Origin: Chitinophagaceae bacterium
GTDB taxonomy: Bacteria; Bacteroidota; Bacteroidia; Chitinophagales; Chitinophagaceae
Direction of reading: 5' to 3'
Length of the DNA stretch: 7,561 nucleotides
NCBI GenBank assembly: GCA_947468255.1
Contig: CANIMM010000145.1
Location: 1-7,561, forward strand
Each line of letters starts with the position of its first letter. Position 1 is the stretch's first letter. Positions 6,014 through 7,561 of this stretch are shown one piece after another. The notes beneath the pieces are model-generated. The model did no database searches and had not been told where the DNA came from. It saw nothing but the letters and a program-made list of their open reading frames with translations. Made by a program: the position numbers and the translations under genes.

Positions 6014-7111
6014 ATGCATTCAAAACGTCTCTACTCTCTCGATGCCCTTCGTGGATTCGACATGATCTGGATCATGGGCGCGGAAGAACTTTTTCACTCA
6101 ATGGCAAAGATCACGCACCATCCATTTTGGGAAGGCCTGTCTGCACAATTTGAACATCCCAGATGGAATGGATTTACTGCCTACGATCTAATCTTCCCGT
6201 TGTTTATTTTTTTAGCAGGGGTTTCCACCCCCTACTCAATCGGAAGATCACTGGATGATGGTAAAAGCAAACAAAGCCTATTGTTGCGTGTGATAAAAAG
6301 AGGATGGATACTCGTTGTGTTGGGAATGATTTACAATAACGGACTTCAAATTAGACCCATCAATGATTTCAGGTTTATGAGTGTACTTGGTAGGATTGGT
6401 ATCTCCTACATGCTGGCTAATATCATATACTTGTATGCAAAAGAAAAATTCCACCTCATCTGGTTTTTTGCATTATTAATTGGCTATTGGTTGATCCTAA
6501 AACTCAGTTCTGCTCCAGGTTTCCCGATGGGTGACCTTACTGAGCCAGGCAATTTTGCTTCCTATGTTGATAGAACCATCCTTCCCGGTAAATTATCAAG
6601 AGGCATTCACGATACAGTAGGTTTTTTCAATAATATCCCTGCCATCAGCACAGCCCTTGCGGGAATCATGACAGGAAATTATTTAAAAAAGGCAAGCAGC
6701 ACTCCTTCCAAAAAAGCAAGAACAATGGCTATAGTAGGTTGGGTTTCGCTGATACTTGCACATATATGGAGCCTTGTTTTTCCCTTCAACAAAAATATTT
6801 GGTCTAGTTCCTTTGTGTTGGAAACAACCGGATGGAGTCTTATTTTATTTTCAATTTTTTATTATATCATTGATGTGCGTGGATATCAAAACTGGGCCTT
6901 CGTGTTCAAGGTAATCGGCATGAATTCTATTTTGATTTACCTGTCGGGCAAATTTATCAGTTGGGAATATACTACAAAAGGTTTGTTCCAATGGGTGGGT
7001 GATCTTGCAGGTAATCCTTACAATGCATTGCTGATGGCTATTTGTGCTTTATTGGTCAAATGGGTATTCCTATATTTGCTATACCAAAACAAAACATTTT
7101 TAAAAGTCTAA
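6014..7111 (+). CDS. NagX/HGSNAT-like (DUF5009) membrane acyltransferase
   Basis: A 365-residue inner-membrane protein with about ten hydrophobic helices (roughly 9-27, 56-77, 93-110, 121-142, 147-164, 205-224, 236-258, 266-288, 296-314, 338-357). The opening RLYSLDALRGFDM (5-17) and the block EHPRWNGFTAYDLIFPLF (47-64) match the family of human heparan-alpha-glucosaminide N-acetyltransferase, in which the His before WNG is the acetyl-carrying residue; here it is His48. FPFNKNIWSSSFVL (256-269) and GMNSILIYLSGKFI (302-315) are also typical. HGSNAT moves acetyl from cytosolic acetyl-CoA to glucosamine on the far side of the membrane; bacterial NagX-type relatives sit in GlcNAc or chitin operons. 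Placement directly before a NagB-like gene (10 bp gap) supports an amino-sugar role. The exact reaction is inferred. The ATG at 6014 gives the standard N-terminus; no Shine-Dalgarno is seen. Confidence 0.88.
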   Translation: MHSKRLYSLDALRGFDMIWIMGAEELFHSMAKITHHPFWEGLSAQFEHPRWNGFTAYDLIFPLFIFLAGVSTPYSIGRSLDDGKSKQSLLLRVIKRGWILVVLGMIYNNGLQIRPINDFRFMSVLGRIGISYMLANIIYLYAKEKFHLIWFFALLIGYWLILKLSSAPGFPMGDLTEPGNFASYVDRTILPGKLSRGIHDTVGFFNNIPAISTALAGIMTGNYLKKASSTPSKKARTMAIVGWVSLILAHIWSLVFPFNKNIWSSSFVLETTGWSLILFSIFYYIIDVRGYQNWAFVFKVIGMNSILIYLSGKFISWEYTTKGLFQWVGDLAGNPYNALLMAICALLVKWVFLYLLYQNKTFLKV

Positions 7112-7121
7112 AAATTATCCA

Positions 7122-7561
7122 TTGAAAATACAGATTCATAGTACGGCAGCCGCATTGGGTCAATCCGCAGGAGAAGAAGCGGCGATGCTAATCAAAAAGG
7201 CCATCGAAGAAAAATGTTTTGCAAATATTATTTTGGCAACAGGCACTAGTCAATTTGCAACATTGGAAAGATTGCTTCAAGACACAGGTATCGACTGGGC
7301 CAATGTTACCATGTTTCATCTAGATGAATATATAGGCTTGCCGATCACTCATAAAGCCAGTTTCAGGAAATACCTGAAAGAACGTTTTATTGAGAAACTG
7401 CCATCCCTAAAAGCATATTATCTGATTGATGCAGAAACAGATCCAATTGGAACATGTAACAAATTGGGAGAGCAAATCAAAAAACATCCCATAGATATCG
7501 CATTGGTGGGCATTGGGGAGAATGGACATTTAGCATTCAATGATCCTCCTGCTGATTTTGA
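7122..7561 (+). CDS. nagB: Glucosamine-6-phosphate deaminase-like protein (NagB family), 3'-truncated
   Basis: First 146 residues of a cytoplasmic NagB/6-phosphogluconolactonase-fold enzyme, expected to convert glucosamine 6-phosphate to fructose 6-phosphate and ammonia; about 100 residues are cut off by the right edge. Visible blocks are the phosphate-binding strand and loop ILATGTSQF (37-45), FHLDEYIGLP (65-74) with D68 as the likely general base, and GIGENGHLAFNDPP (130-143) with catalytic His136. The positions of Escherichia coli D141 and E148 are N134 and D141, a substitution pattern I believe is usual in this Bacteroidota/Planctomycetota branch. An in-frame stop at 7101-7103 and the absence of any ATG before bases 7185-7187 make TTG at 7122 the best start, giving MKIQIHSTAAALGQSAGEEA, a proper NagB N-terminus. 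It begins 10 bp after the NagX-like gene, so the two are almost surely cotranscribed. A related sugar-phosphate isomerase or lactonase activity remains possible. Confidence 0.88.
   Translation, partial: MKIQIHSTAAALGQSAGEEAAMLIKKAIEEKCFANIILATGTSQFATLERLLQDTGIDWANVTMFHLDEYIGLPITHKASFRKYLKERFIEKLPSLKAYYLIDAETDPIGTCNKLGEQIKKHPIDIALVGIGENGHLAFNDPPADF

Overview
The window looks like chromosome from a member of the Bacteroidota, perhaps a Chitinophagaceae or Sphingobacteriales relative, though I cannot place the genus. The evidence is AT-rich sequence, a lack of GGAGG-type Shine-Dalgarno sequences in front of every visible start, a TAnnTTTG-type -7 promoter element of the Bacteroidota kind, and a gene set typical of glycan-degrading members of this phylum: a formylglycine sulfatase, Tat-exported Gfo/Idh/MocA proteins, a DUF5009/NagX-like membrane acyltransferase and a NagB-type deaminase. 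There are seven gene bodies plus an eighth cut by the right edge. I see no RNA gene, CRISPR array, insertion sequence or phage gene.

Layout. Bases 1-1284 (+) hold the C-terminal part of a type I sulfatase whose N-terminus lies left of the window. It converges on a three-gene minus-strand cluster read from 3157 down to 1357: a DinB-fold protein, a small double-CDGSH iron-sulfur protein and a luciferase-like (LLM) flavin oxidoreductase, with gaps of 40 and 21 bp, so probably one transcript. A 380 bp divergent intergenic region (3158-3537) carries a good -7 element for the minus cluster, a 12 bp palindrome and an imperfect direct repeat. From 3538 to the right edge runs a plus-strand cluster: two different Tat-signal Gfo/Idh/MocA oxidoreductases, a polytopic NagX/HGSNAT-like acyltransferase, and a glucosamine-6-phosphate deaminase-like protein starting at TTG and truncated at 7561. 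Gaps are 28, 75 and 10 bp. The 75 bp gap contains a perfect 8 bp inverted repeat.

How the genes may work together (inference). The plus cluster reads as a sugar or amino-sugar catabolic unit split between compartments: two exported, cofactor-carrying oxidoreductases act on a sugar or glycoside in the periplasm, the membrane protein could acetylate or otherwise handle an amino sugar at the inner membrane, and the NagB-like enzyme finishes in the cytoplasm. The sulfatase at the left would fit desulfation of a sulfated glycan, but the minus-strand cluster separates it from the operon, so the link is only by proximity. The minus cluster looks like a small redox/stress or detoxification group unrelated to sugar use. 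The least ordinary items are the degenerate cofactor motif of the first Gfo/Idh protein, the His-to-Asn change in the sulfatase GKWHLG motif, and the pairing of the two Tat Gfo/Idh proteins with NagX-like and NagB-like genes.
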